Assembly: GCF_050015995.1 (NCBI RefSeq)
Contig: NZ_JBNHEP010000180.1
Span: 1-64,000 of the forward strand
Origin: Trichodesmium sp050015995
Lineage (GTDB): Bacteria > Cyanobacteriota > Cyanobacteriia > Cyanobacteriales > Microcoleaceae
Length of the DNA stretch: 64,000 nucleotides
Direction of reading: 5' to 3'
The stretch's first letter is position 1. Each line of letters starts with the position of its first letter. A program made the translations under genes and the position numbers. Shown in pieces: positions 24,501 to 33,024 of this stretch. The notes under the pieces were generated by a model that worked only from the letters and a program-made list of their open reading frames with translations, was not told the origin of the DNA and did not search any database.

Positions 24501-27461
24501 TTCAGAGTATTTGCCAATCCTGTTGTAACAATCTCGATGAACCAGAAAAGAAGCATGATTAATGTTAAGATGACCCAGGAAAATACCTTCATTCATTCCT
24601 GGTGTTACCCATTGACTATCGCCGTGATTGCAATAAGTGTATACAACTGACGAGCCTTTTTCTAGTGCCATTTTAACCGACAAACTGACAAAATCAGGAG
24701 CATACCAGTCATCAGAATTTAAAACGGTAATATAATTCCCACGAGCTAGCTCTAATCCCCTATTCATGGCATTATAAATTCCACCGTCTGGTTCAGAAAC
24801 AAAATAATCAATTTTGTCGCTGTACTTGCTAATCAAATCTAGAGTAGGTCGATCACTACCCCCATCAATGACAATATACTCAATATTAGAATATTTTTGA
24901 TTGATTACAGAATTAATGCAACGCTCAAAGGTAGTTGAGTTATTATAAACAGCAGTAATAATTGACACGAGAGGCTCTTCTGGAGTGCCACCTTTACTAC
25001 CGCGAGATAATCTTAGCCCTCCTTCCGCCTGCCTTTTTCCTGTTAGATCTGGATAAGTATTATACTTTCCACACACTAAATTAGAAGTCTTCTGTAATGG
25101 CTTTATTTTTGGGGTATTGATGAAATCTTGATTGATATCTGGTACATCAATTTTTTCATCCGAATAGGATGCAACTGCCAGTTTACCATTATCCTGAGAA
25201 GTAGCAGATTGCTCGCACGATTCTACATCTTCTGGTTTTACATTGGAAGCGCTCGCTTTTTCTATTAGTTCCTCTTTCTCTAATTCCTCTTTCTCTAATT
25301 TCACCTTCTGTGGTAGTTGTGGATTTTTTTCCTCAATGGTCTTTTGGTTATCTGCGCTGAAATTAGGAGCGCGGAAGACCATAGCTTTTTCTGAGTTTCC
25401 TTTTTCATTAATTGTTACTCCAGTCAGATGGGATGAATTTAGAGTCCACAATTCTATTTCCAATTTAGATGGTTCATTGATCGCGACATTCGGGTAAACC
25501 CATGCTGTAGCACCCAGAATAGTACCACGAGTTTTATCATAAGCTCTTAATCCGCTTTCCTGAAAGTGTACTGTTTTAATATGATGACAAGGATTATAAA
25601 CCTGAGCACCATGAACTGCAAATAAGTAAGCAATTTTATTATCACAGCCAGGTACTCCCAAGGGAATTCTCAAATCATTCTTGAAATATTCATTAAAATT
25701 ATATTCCCCAAGCACAGCCCAAACATCTTGTGACCAATGAGGATTTTCATGCAGTATTTGCTTATTACTTTTTGTTTCATAACGACTCAGAGCCACAAAC
25801 GCTTGAGGGTCAGCAGAAAATATTTCCCCGATCCGAGCAACTGATTCATCAAAATAGATATCAGTGTTAGCAAGTATTGAAATTCGACCGCGACACTTTT
25901 TCTCCGTTAATTCTACCCAATCAAGATAAGTCGCTCTGGAAGTTATTTTGACAATTTCAATCTTGGGATGTTCTAATTCTGGCCTATGATTATCATCTAC
26001 CATCAAAACAATTTTTTCAATCTCAGGGCATTGTATATTTTTTTTCAGACAATAAATAAATTCATTTTGCCTTTCTAAGTCTTTTGCTTGGTAATAAGGA
26101 GTGAATAAGGTAATTTTCGGATATTTAGTAACTGCTTTTTGATGGGTAGGAATTTCTCCTTGGGAATCTTTTAAGCACTGTTGCAACTCCCCCAAAGCCT
26201 GCCCCAAAAGGAAGATAACCTCACCAGATTCACCAGAAAAAAGCACCGCCTGGCGATAATACTCCACTGCCTCTGACCATTGCCCCAATTTACCTAAAGC
26301 CTCAGCTAAACTCAAACAACACTCACCCCTATTGGAATTAATCTTCAAACTCTGGCGATAATATTCCACTGCCTCTGACCATTGCTGTTGCCCTGATTTA
26401 ACTGCCCCCAAATAATAATAAGCTTCTGCTAGATGGGTATTCAATAGAGAGGTTGCATCTAATTTTTTATGTAGCTTTTCAGAAGTAGGGAGAGAATTTG
26501 AGGGAGACTGAATCGCCAATTCAAGGTAATCCTGTGCCTCTGACCATTTTCCTAACTTCACCAATGCTGCTCCCAAATTAAGACAAAACTCAGGCACATC
26601 AGTTTTCATATTAACCGCCTGACGTAAATAACCCACTGCTTCCTGAAACTGACCCTGTTGGTGCAACAGTGACCCCAACTTGTAAAGATACCATGGGGCT
26701 TGAGGATTTATGGCCACTGCCTGACGATATGCCTTAACCGCCTCTTCCGCATCTTCCAACTTAACTAAAACATCTCCCAATTTATAATAACCCCAAGGAA
26801 AATCAGGATTCAACTCAACAGCCCGACGATAAGCAACAACTGCTTCTTCCCAGTTTTCTAACTTAACTAAAACATCTCCCAAATTATTATAAGACCAAGA
26901 AAAATCAGGCTTTAATTCTATTGATTTATTATAAGCAGCAACAGCATCTTCTAGCTCCTCTCTTTCCTGCAATAAATTAGCTAATTTATGATGCAATTCC
27001 CATGATTCTGGTTGAATTTCAACGGCTTTTCTATAAACCTTTATTGCCTCTTCTTTCTCTCCCTTTTCTACCAAATCATCACCTTGAAAATGGTAATCAT
27101 CTGCCAAATTTGAATCTACTTTAATTGTGTTACTAGCAGCAATTTTTTCTAAATCTGACTTCCTTTGTGTAGCTAATATTTTCCCCAATTTCCCTGCCAT
27201 TCTTAACTTCTCAGTAGCTTCTTCCTGCTGTTCACCATTCGCTATTTTCTGCTGAAGCTGATTTTCTACATCTGCCAAATGCTGTTTTACCTCTTCCCAG
27301 TCGGGAGCTAACTTAATTGCTTTTTGGTAAGCAGCGATCGCTTCAGACCATTCTTCTTGTTTCGCTAAAACTTTTCCTAAACCGAAAAAATTTTTTGCTT
27401 GCTTAATATTTATTGTTTGTGGTTGTGTGGGTGGGGAAAAAAATGTTGAATTTTTTGACAT
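21528..27461 (-). CDS. TPR + GT-A-like + GT2 + two GT4 mega-glycosyltransferase
   Basis: 1977 residues, probably cytosolic. TPR repeats fill about residues 20-430. A GT-A-like domain follows at about 440-680 (ILANTDIYF as a DxD-type motif), then a Ser/Glu/Lys-rich linker (about 700-820). A GT2 domain starts at about 831 (VSIITAVYNNS, EYIVIDGGSDRP, YITVLNSDDW, with an intact acidic motif). Two GT4 domains follow: about 1160-1520 (HYVFNFSTPSETFI, SETFGVAILEAISAGLPVI) and about 1537-1950 (ALFSSATVQGAGYAAF, SLEETFSNTTAESISCGTPVV). Four potential catalytic modules plus a scaffold in one chain suggest stepwise assembly of an oligosaccharide. ATG at 27461. The N-terminal 250 residues are paralogous to the TPR protein at 17362-19440. 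Confidence 0.85.
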   Translation of the reverse strand: MSKNSTFFSPPTQPQTINIKQAKNFFGLGKVLAKQEEWSEAIAAYQKAIKLAPDWEEVKQHLADVENQLQQKIANGEQQEEATEKLRMAGKLGKILATQRKSDLEKIAASNTIKVDSNLADDYHFQGDDLVEKGEKEEAIKVYRKAVEIQPESWELHHKLANLLQEREELEDAVAAYNKSIELKPDFSWSYNNLGDVLVKLENWEEAVVAYRRAVELNPDFPWGYYKLGDVLVKLEDAEEAVKAYRQAVAINPQAPWYLYKLGSLLHQQGQFQEAVGYLRQAVNMKTDVPEFCLNLGAALVKLGKWSEAQDYLELAIQSPSNSLPTSEKLHKKLDATSLLNTHLAEAYYYLGAVKSGQQQWSEAVEYYRQSLKINSNRGECCLSLAEALGKLGQWSEAVEYYRQAVLFSGESGEVIFLLGQALGELQQCLKDSQGEIPTHQKAVTKYPKITLFTPYYQAKDLERQNEFIYCLKKNIQCPEIEKIVLMVDDNHRPELEHPKIEIVKITSRATYLDWVELTEKKCRGRISILANTDIYFDESVARIGEIFSADPQAFVALSRYETKSNKQILHENPHWSQDVWAVLGEYNFNEYFKNDLRIPLGVPGCDNKIAYLFAVHGAQVYNPCHHIKTVHFQESGLRAYDKTRGTILGATAWVYPNVAINEPSKLEIELWTLNSSHLTGVTINEKGNSEKAMVFRAPNFSADNQKTIEEKNPQLPQKVKLEKEELEKEELIEKASASNVKPEDVESCEQSATSQDNGKLAVASYSDEKIDVPDINQDFINTPKIKPLQKTSNLVCGKYNTYPDLTGKRQAEGGLRLSRGSKGGTPEEPLVSIITAVYNNSTTFERCINSVINQKYSNIEYIVIDGGSDRPTLDLISKYSDKIDYFVSEPDGGIYNAMNRGLELARGNYITVLNSDDWYAPDFVSLSVKMALEKGSSVVYTYCNHGDSQWVTPGMNEGIFLGHLNINHASFLVHRDCYNRIGKYSEKYRIVSDMLWKREAYQNGEQFDLVTEFLFNFSHGGLSSGSNAKRKELMFSEIIESTREVFEFLDPQEAEDIYKLRFDPKKISNMLAIAKKYSQEEFFLRCLGKYIDYCFKYRDGFRLSHTESNNLFPIFIEVSDLLSIPKSSIRINTRYGDFSQIIESIDAAVAKKKQTNGKVILHYVFNFSTPSETFIYDLLTRLEKETVFDNYILFDNKFLAQERPYEKSLHIHWAGFREEVRVELYKYIFKKINPDVIIAHFAVNEWKLRQRIEPLGISVPAISMTHGVDVFSISEKPEYKKYLLEDFCQRENTFFTTVSNYLRSELESHGIPNNKIAVIPNTVHDRFFAYRKESNYFKKDRTLNLLNIGRLIDWKGHLYLLEGLKYFRDNCYKDVHLTIVYGKGEDYYKQTVAEIEKLNLAAQVSLIPFVDFSKQPEFFQSFDIYIQSSTYSKDKLKKSETFGVAILEAISAGLPVISSDAGGLPEVIGGQNKFAKIVPHGDGIAIGKALQEFFEKGECFADNSKYAKERLSFFSNKKQSISLAKEIIKVTQSKLNAALFSSATVQGAGYAAFRVHKGLRFTSINPTMYTKGGNHRKYPNVKVVDNPTPNVNSWNAWNLLQQSSLSKPEFTIFSLNHPFLTSTQLASMVEKADVISLHWAARFLSIENIAQLSRIGKPLLMTIRDMHPLTGGCHYFHGCNEWQNECGNCPQLVDTFDDYPRKILNAKRRYYNFDNITIVTISKHTAEIIKRVPYFNQCRIEVIINSIETDVFKPHNKLEARKAFGLPLDRKIIGYVPSFSSTVKGYKEVITAFEIMMQKYKDLNPFVMLLGNETPANKAIKFDNKSIGYINDNQKLAVAYSAADVVIVPSLEETFSNTTAESISCGTPVVGFKTGAIPDMAQDGVTGYTVEIGDVEGLAEGIYKTLIGKDMSQNCRKYAQKNLSFMIQARRYEELFYELYTYNKMPKVSNSKYFPSYFTETTPTIMNLLVSQLLNK

Positions 27462-27595
27462 CGTCTCTATTTTTTATTTCCTATTACTATCAAACAGTAA
27501 CTTTAAACAAAATCCGGAAATCTTAATAAGAGAACAGAAAAATCAAATAAATTGAGGAGATATTAACGGTACTTTGATGTTTTTTATAGCGAAAA

Positions 27596-27630
27596 TTCAA
27601 AACCCTTAAATTTATTTCAAGGGTTTTGAA
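27596..27630. terminator. Perfect 12-bp inverted repeat (possible terminator)
   Basis: TTCAAAACCCTT (27596-27607) and AAGGGTTTTGAA (27619-27630) with an 11-base loop, 135 bp upstream of the mega-glycosyltransferase start. Stable stem but no long U-run, so a terminator role is uncertain. Confidence 0.35.
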
Positions 27631-27708
27631 GATGATTTTATTATTCTTGAATAAATCAATAACTTTTTTCGTACCAAATCAATGTTAAATCCAGAATAAA
27701 TCCTGGTA

Positions 27709-27815
27709 ATATCATGTCCGCTTGAATAGTTATATTTTGGTGAAAGGAAGGCAGAAGGTTTTTTGCCCATTTTGACCTTAATTTTATACACAAATGATGC
27801 TACCGGACATGATAT
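27709..27815. repeat. MITE-like element, family A
   Basis: Ends ATATCATGTCCG and CCGGACATGATAT. The interior (GGAAGGCAGAAGG...) is unlike that of the other copies. The 78-codon ORF overlapping it (27612-27848) is not a gene. Confidence 0.75.
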
Positions 27816-28070
27816 AATATATTTTATCCTGAAGTTAATTTTCCTCATCTGCCAAAGATTTTTTTACTTCTTCCCAGTCGTGAGTTAACTTAATTGCTTT
27901 GCGGAAACAAGCGATCGCCTCTTCCCATTCTTATTTTTTTACTAACAGGACTTACGCAGAACCACCATATCTTGTAGGGGCGATTCGCGAATCGCCCCTA
28001 CAGATGGTGTATGATTCGATCTTTTGCGTAAGTCCTGACTAAAACTTTTCCTAAGTTGAAAAAAATCTAA
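27816..28070 (-). pseudogene. Broken 5' end of a TPR gene
   Basis: Reading leftward, the segment translates to NFFNLGKVL, is interrupted by a 92-bp palindromic element, and resumes as VKK-stop-EWEEAIACFRKAIKL, THDWEEV, SLADEEN-stop-LQ. This matches the N-terminus of both intact TPR proteins nearby (NFFGLGKVLAKQEEWSEAIA...). Removing the insertion and one 5-bp duplication restores the frame, leaving two nonsense codons. Beyond it, homology stops at the family A element. A third, dead paralogue of the TPR family. Confidence 0.8.
27946..28037. mobile_element. 92-bp MITE (family E) with 5-bp target duplication
   Basis: Terminal inverted repeats CAGGACTTACGCA / TGCGTAAGTCCTG. Direct repeats ACTAA at 27941-27945 and 28038-28042 are the target duplication. 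The centre holds a perfect 30-bp palindrome (27973-28002, symmetric about GATTCGCGAATC). It is inserted in the TPR pseudogene. Confidence 0.88.
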
Positions 28071-28124
28071 GAATTTTTTTGTACTATCTCTACCTCTTTA
28101 ATTCTAATTTGCCTTGATAATATA

Positions 28125-28235
28125 TTATTTAATTATATCGGATAATTTCTCTAGAGACTGCCTAGGTTTTTCCAATTTTTTAGTTTGAGTTTTCAGCCAT
28201 TGAGCTGCTGCTTTTTTAAGTAGTACATAACTCAT
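28125..28235 (-). CDS. Possible 36-residue small protein
   Basis: ATG at 28235, TAA at 28125-28127. Translation begins MSYVLLKKAAAQWLKTQTKK and continues Lys/Glu-rich, amphipathic. Too short to recognise, and could equally be a relic of the decayed genes around it. Confidence 0.2.
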   Translation of the reverse strand: MSYVLLKKAAAQWLKTQTKKLEKPRQSLEKLSDIIK

Positions 28236-28404
28236 ATTACTATGCCCGGAAAATTACAAATACAACTTAAATCATCCATATAAATTCCTATGCAAAATTA
28301 ATTACACATCCTATAGATTTCCTGTTCCCTGTTCCCAGTTAAGTGTTCCCTCTCTCAACTAGGAAATTCCTAAAAGCACAACTACTTAATTAACTATTAT
28401 ATAA

Positions 28405-28955
28405 TTACATATCTTTCATTGGACCCTGATATTTTCGTAATACTTCAATCAACTCTTGAATCCGGATAGGTTTACTTAAATAATCATTCATTCCGACATC
28501 AAAACATAACTTTCGATCGCTTTCCATGGCATTAGCAGTTACTGCAATAATATAAGGTATTTCTGCGGGTAAAATTGCTGATAAATTTTCATTGTTGCTG
28601 CCAAACCATCCATTTATGGCATTTGCATATCCATCAGGATAATATCATATTTCCGAAGTTTCAAAGCGTCTAAAACTTCTAAGCCATTTGCAGCAATATC
28701 TGCCAAATAACCTAATGTTTTTAAAATATTGATGGCAACTTTTTGGTTAACTCTATTATCTTCTGCTAATAAAATTTGCAAAGGTAGTTCCTCGGCTAAT
28801 TTAGGAATTTCTATAGTTTTATCGTTCGGATTTTTTTTTGTTAACTTAATGGGTTGTTTCTGAAAAATACCCAACAATATTTGATAAAGTTGAGATGGTT
28901 TTATTGGCTTTTGTAATATTGCTACAAAATTTATTCGTGGTAGTAAATCTAAGGA
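28405..28955 (-). pseudogene. Decayed hybrid sensor kinase, tandem receiver fragment
   Basis: Reading leftward: NFVAILQKPIKPSQLYQ, the KP end of one receiver domain. Then ILLAEDNRVNQKVAINILKT (acidic pocket Glu-Asp), YDIILMDMQMP with the phospho-acceptor Asp, a TAA where the next residue should be, MDGLAAT, a frameshift, then PYIIAVTANAMESDRKL and DYLSKPI to the stop at 28405. At least one nonsense codon and one frameshift, and no histidine kinase or sensor part remains. A relic of a phosphorelay protein. Confidence 0.8.
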
Positions 28956-29129
28956 TTATAGACATTAAGTAAATATATATTATGTCTTTCAACTCTACTC
29001 CCTACTCCCTCCTCTCAAGAAGATTTAGTAATACTTTTGAGATTTGGTATAACATATATTAAATGGTATAATAAATTTAGGTTGGATTTAAGTAGGAGTT
29101 TTGTCAAAAAAACCCTACAATTGTATATT

Positions 29130-29879
29130 TTAGCTAACTGTTAATTTTAGTGGATATAATGGTTCTTTGCCGTTCAATTGCCAAATTCTAAATACTAATA
29201 CAACAGCTACAGTTAACCACACACAAGAAGGAGCTAAAATTATTCCAGCTATAGGATTAGTTTGCCAGTAAAATATAGTAACTATTAAGGCAGATAACCA
29301 AGGACCGAAAATAACAACAGGAACAGCAGCACCTAATCTCCGTTCCACAGTAAAGATAGTATTCCAAGTATCTCCTAAAGCAAGATGTACTGCAAAAGCT
29401 ATTAAAGGAAGCACTAAAAATTGTTGGTTCATTTGCTGCCAAATTAATAGAGAAGAAATTACTCGTAAAACTGCAATTGTCATCCAAACTATGGGAAAAG
29501 CTAAAGGTGGAGGTGCCCATTTTGGTCTGATAATACTATCATAAGTTTTGCTAGTACGGGTATTGTCTAATGGAGAAAAAATTCGCGAGCGAATACTCAA
29601 TAATGTGAACAGTAATCCGGCAAATACTGTGCTTAACCAACTGGGAAAAGAAGAGTAATTATTAACTAAAATCACCAATTTTTCCATTCCCCAAAAAGCG
29701 ATAATAATTATTCCTATTTGCAGGATAGTTCCTAATTTATAAATAGAAAGTGCCTTTAAATCTAGCTCTTTTGTAGAAACTATTTGTCTGTCTAGAGACT
29801 GGTTTTTATCTTCAGTTTTCACCCCCATCACTGTATTAACAATCTGTTCAACTGTTCCACCATCATTTGATTGAGTCAT
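29130..29879 (-). CDS. TspO/MBR family membrane protein
   Basis: 249 residues. A soluble N-terminal extension of about 45 residues is followed by six hydrophobic segments, the last five matching the TspO fold. Visible family signatures are RPKWAPPPLAFPIVW (the W-x-P-P...FP-x-VW motif, about residues 117-131) and GDTWNTIFTVERRLGAA. TspO proteins bind tetrapyrroles and other hydrophobic ligands in the membrane and in bacteria act in stress and pigment regulation. Longer than a typical TspO (about 160-180) because of the extra N-terminal helix. No partner gene adjacent. Family call good, ligand unknown. Confidence 0.75.
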   Translation of the reverse strand: MTQSNDGGTVEQIVNTVMGVKTEDKNQSLDRQIVSTKELDLKALSIYKLGTILQIGIIIIAFWGMEKLVILVNNYSSFPSWLSTVFAGLLFTLLSIRSRIFSPLDNTRTSKTYDSIIRPKWAPPPLAFPIVWMTIAVLRVISSLLIWQQMNQQFLVLPLIAFAVHLALGDTWNTIFTVERRLGAAVPVVIFGPWLSALIVTIFYWQTNPIAGIILAPSCVWLTVAVVLVFRIWQLNGKEPLYPLKLTVS

Positions 29880-29908
29880 AATTAAAATACTCAGAAAATT
29901 ATCAATTT

Positions 29909-30033
29909 ATATCATGTCCGGTTGAATAGTTATAATTAAAGCTTGTAGTAGGGCTTTAGCCTGAGAAATTTGAGGGGCTAAAGCCCTACTACAAACAAAA
30001 ACTTTTTTATCACTCATTATCCGGACATAATAT
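29909..30033. repeat. MITE-like element, family A, hairpin cargo
   Basis: Ends ATATCATGTCCGG and CCGGACATAATAT. The cargo is a long hairpin, TGTAGTAGGGCTTTAGCC and its reverse complement GGCTAAAGCCCTACTACA, separated by about 15 bases. Confidence 0.8.
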
Positions 30034-30085
30034 TACATATTAACTTGAGTAGGGACGTTCCATGAAACATACCCACAAAAGTTTG

Positions 30086-30214
30086 ATATAAAATCTGCTT
30101 GAAAAGTTGTCCGCAGCGACGATATGAAGCAACTTCGCACAACCCCTGAGATTGCTTCTTTCCACTCCGTTCCAGTCGCAATGACTATAATAACTAATCA
30201 TCCGGATTTGATAT
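30086..30214. repeat. MITE-like element, family A, REP-like cargo
   Basis: Ends ATATAAAATCTG and CCGGATTTGATAT. It contains GCAGCGACGATATGAAGCAA and a CACTCCGTTCCAGTCGCAAT block, as in the copies at 11389 and 30216. Confidence 0.6.
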
Positions 30215-30215
30215 G

Positions 30216-30345
30216 ATATAGAATCCGGTTGAACAGTCGTCATTGCGACGGAAGGAAGCAATCTCAGGGATGCGCGGAGATTGCTTCCTTCCACTCCGTT
30301 CCAGTCGCAATGACGTAGGCTATAGTAATTATCCGGATTTTATAT
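30216..30345. repeat. MITE-like element, family A, REP-like cargo
   Basis: Ends ATATAGAATCCGG and CCGGATTTTATAT, immediately next to the preceding copy. Its interior GTCATTGCGACGGAAGGAAG and TTCCAGTCGCAATGAC form an inverted pair. Confidence 0.7.
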
Positions 30346-30485
30346 GAGAAAGAATTAATTAATTTCTGGAACTTAAACAGCAAAAATTAGTCCCCAGTCG
30401 AATATGATACTGGAGACCTATTCACGCCACTACATGAATTATAAATTTAACTTCTGACTTCTAACTTCTGACTTCTGACTTCCTT

Positions 30486-32090
30486 TTAACGTGGCCAAGA
30501 AATTCCAGCACTAGCAGCAAGATAACGAGCTACAGCACCAGCACCATAACGGTTAAGATGACTGGGGTCGAAGAAATATTTATTCTTTGCTAGTTGGGGT
30601 TGATATAAATTAAAATTCAGGAACTTAAAACCATTCTCTTGAGCGCGACGTTGCATCCATCCATGAAATTCTTCTTCAGCAGACCAACGTACAGAGTCTA
30701 AATAACTATCAGATAGAGGTAAATTAACAAAAACTAAAGGAATATTTCGAGATTTAGTAAAATTCATCACAGAATTTAAAGCTGTCGCCTGAGTACCCCC
30801 AAGATAAAAACCAGCATAGTCGCCATCGTAAATTCCTGCCACATAAGGTTTTCTCTGATAATAATAGGAAGGGTTAAACTGCTCATCTACTGACAAAAAC
30901 CCATTAGCGTCAATAGCATCAGCAGCATTGGCGATCGCTACTGCTTGTACAGGTTGAGTAGAGTATTGGGTATTGGGGGTTGAGTTTGAGGAAGTTTGCC
31001 ATAGGGGTTTATAGGAATATTTTGCATACTTAGTTGGTTTAATAGCGTTATAGTTAATCTCTATTGTCTCCCCCACCGATGTCTCCCAGGGAAAATTAGG
31101 AGTGGGTGAAAATACATTCAAAGGTTTGGGAAACTGATAACAGGTAGAAGCTAAGTTAGATTTCGCTTTAGGTAACTGGGGGCGAATGCCAGAAAGTAGT
31201 AGTCTTTTACCCTCAGAAGCAACAATTGAATTATAGGTTCGATCTACTCGCCCACTATTAAATGCTCGTACTCCATCTGCCCAAATAATTAATTTTGGCA
31301 GTTGCTTGGAGCTTAAAAGTTGTCGTAGTTGAAAGTCTACTACTTGAGCAGTAGCGCCATTAATACCAAAGTTAAATATGTTTAACCGAGGATAACCTTT
31401 AGCCATCAAATATTCTTGTAGTTGTTGGGGGGCAACCCCATATAAAGCACGGGAACTTCCGACAATTAAAACATCTGGCGCACCGACAGTGGCAATGTAA
31501 GACAGATAAAGTTCTAATTGGGTATCGAGAATATCACTATTAAAGGAAACAGGGTTAAACTGAGACGGAGCAGAAGCAGCTTGTTGTTGAGAATAAGCTA
31601 GGTTTCTCATATACTCAGCAACCTTTTTCTCAGCAAAAGCACGTCTGGGGTTTTCTGGCGGTACCGCTTGCATCCAAGCTACTGCCTGTACCCACTCTTG
31701 TGCTACTCTATCCCACTGTTGTTTAGTTCTAGCAGATTGAGCTAAATTTGCGGCTTTTGTAGCAAACCTAACTGCCTGACTAAAAGGGTCAATAGAAGCG
31801 CATTGAGTAGAATTGGAATTTTGAGAAACGAGAGAAATTTGGGGGTTATTTTCTTTGTCTAAAGTTAAATCGCAGTTATTAATTGAGATATGATTTTTCT
31901 CTAAAGTGGGAGATATTTTGTGTTGAAACTTTTGAGTGGGTATACATCCAACAGTTAGGGTAAGCAAAGTTATGGTTACTGTAAAACGTTGAAGTAAATT
32001 AGAATTACATTTACTACTGTTAATTTGATTTTTTATATTCTGTTGCCACCTATATTCAGGAGTGGCATCGGTTGAATGGATTTTAGTCAC
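30486..32090 (-). CDS. DUF1574-like / SGNH-type protein
   Basis: 534 residues, GTG start (32090). A hydrophobic segment at about residues 33-48 ends in TVGC, so the protein is exported and possibly lipid-anchored (the lipobox is imperfect). About 130 residues of Gln/Asn-rich helical sequence follow. The C-terminal half has VLIVGSSRALYGV (Ser near residue 207, block I-like), FNFGINGATAQ and DPSHLNRYGAGAVA near the end (Asp and His as in SGNH block V). This matches cyanobacterial DUF1574 proteins. The catalytic-like Ser, Asp and His suggest esterase or acyl-transfer chemistry on an envelope glycan, which is inference. Monocistronic. Confidence 0.7.
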   Translation of the reverse strand: MTKIHSTDATPEYRWQQNIKNQINSSKCNSNLLQRFTVTITLLTLTVGCIPTQKFQHKISPTLEKNHISINNCDLTLDKENNPQISLVSQNSNSTQCASIDPFSQAVRFATKAANLAQSARTKQQWDRVAQEWVQAVAWMQAVPPENPRRAFAEKKVAEYMRNLAYSQQQAASAPSQFNPVSFNSDILDTQLELYLSYIATVGAPDVLIVGSSRALYGVAPQQLQEYLMAKGYPRLNIFNFGINGATAQVVDFQLRQLLSSKQLPKLIIWADGVRAFNSGRVDRTYNSIVASEGKRLLLSGIRPQLPKAKSNLASTCYQFPKPLNVFSPTPNFPWETSVGETIEINYNAIKPTKYAKYSYKPLWQTSSNSTPNTQYSTQPVQAVAIANAADAIDANGFLSVDEQFNPSYYYQRKPYVAGIYDGDYAGFYLGGTQATALNSVMNFTKSRNIPLVFVNLPLSDSYLDSVRWSAEEEFHGWMQRRAQENGFKFLNFNLYQPQLAKNKYFFDPSHLNRYGAGAVARYLAASAGISWPR

Positions 32091-33024
32091 CTAGATTCCC
32101 CTCCACATCTATATATAATATTTGTGGTAGATTATAGTACCTTTCACTACAGACTAACCATTGGTTAGGAAGTCAGAGGTTAGAAGTCAAAAGTCATCTC
32201 TGACTTAGTTTTTCCTACAAAAATGCTCCGCAAACAGCATTTAGTAATCTCCGCCCCTTTTGCTTCGACTGCTATGGAACCCCTAAGTGTATCTTTTACA
32301 TTGATTTTCCTTTCTACAACATTCGCGTTATAGCTGCCGCTAGGATCCGCCTTTCATGTCGCGAAGCGGAACGGAGTTCTATCCCTGAGAAAATATAAAA
32401 TTTTTAGTTGAATAAAAAATCATGTATATGGGCAAGTTAATCGACCTAATTTTTATCATATCACAAAAATTCTGAGGATGCAACCGACAACTTACAGGGG
32501 AATTTTTTTCTGGAGCTTCACAAAATGAAAATGTTGGTGATTTTCCACTCAGGAGCGATGGATGGAAAGATTTGATGAGGGAAAAACAAGTATTTATGGG
32601 AGCTTCACAAGATGACAATATTTCTGGTGGAGCATTTTTCAATCTTTTTCCTGTATTGCCTCTATTCCACTGCCGACTCGTACCTCAAAAATTTAATCGC
32701 GGACAAATATACCAAATGACTTCTATATTGTTATTGTTTTAAGGAACTCAAAAATCAAAAGTCAAAATTTATCTAAATGGCGGAACGTAGTTTTATCGCT
32801 CACTTGCCAGACTATATATTCTTTAACTCCATTCCGAGTTCCCTAAAGTCCTAAAATTGTGTACCTCATCAACTCCGAAACTGCTGTAAGTCGGGGAGTC
32901 GCGCAGAAGTAATACAAAATCTGGTTATGGTTGTCAAAAGCTACTTTCTCAAATTGCTCTCTAACCGTTCTTAGAAACCTATGATTATCTATATAAATCT
33001 ATGATTTTCTATAAATAACCTGTT
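32091..33024. other. Intergenic, repeat fragments; possible TnpB element 3' end
   Basis: No gene. A fragment near 32775-32825 (TCGCTCACTTGCCAGAC, ATATATTCTTTA) is repeated near 44358-44390. The 87-codon ORF at 32379-32642 is not supported. The roughly 150 bp before 33024 lie just 3' of tnpB and would be where its guide RNA scaffold and right end should be; I could not fix the boundary. Confidence 0.4.

Noticed and set aside
27612..27848. 78-codon minus-strand ORF
   Set aside because: Spans a family A MITE-like element end to end; not gene-like.
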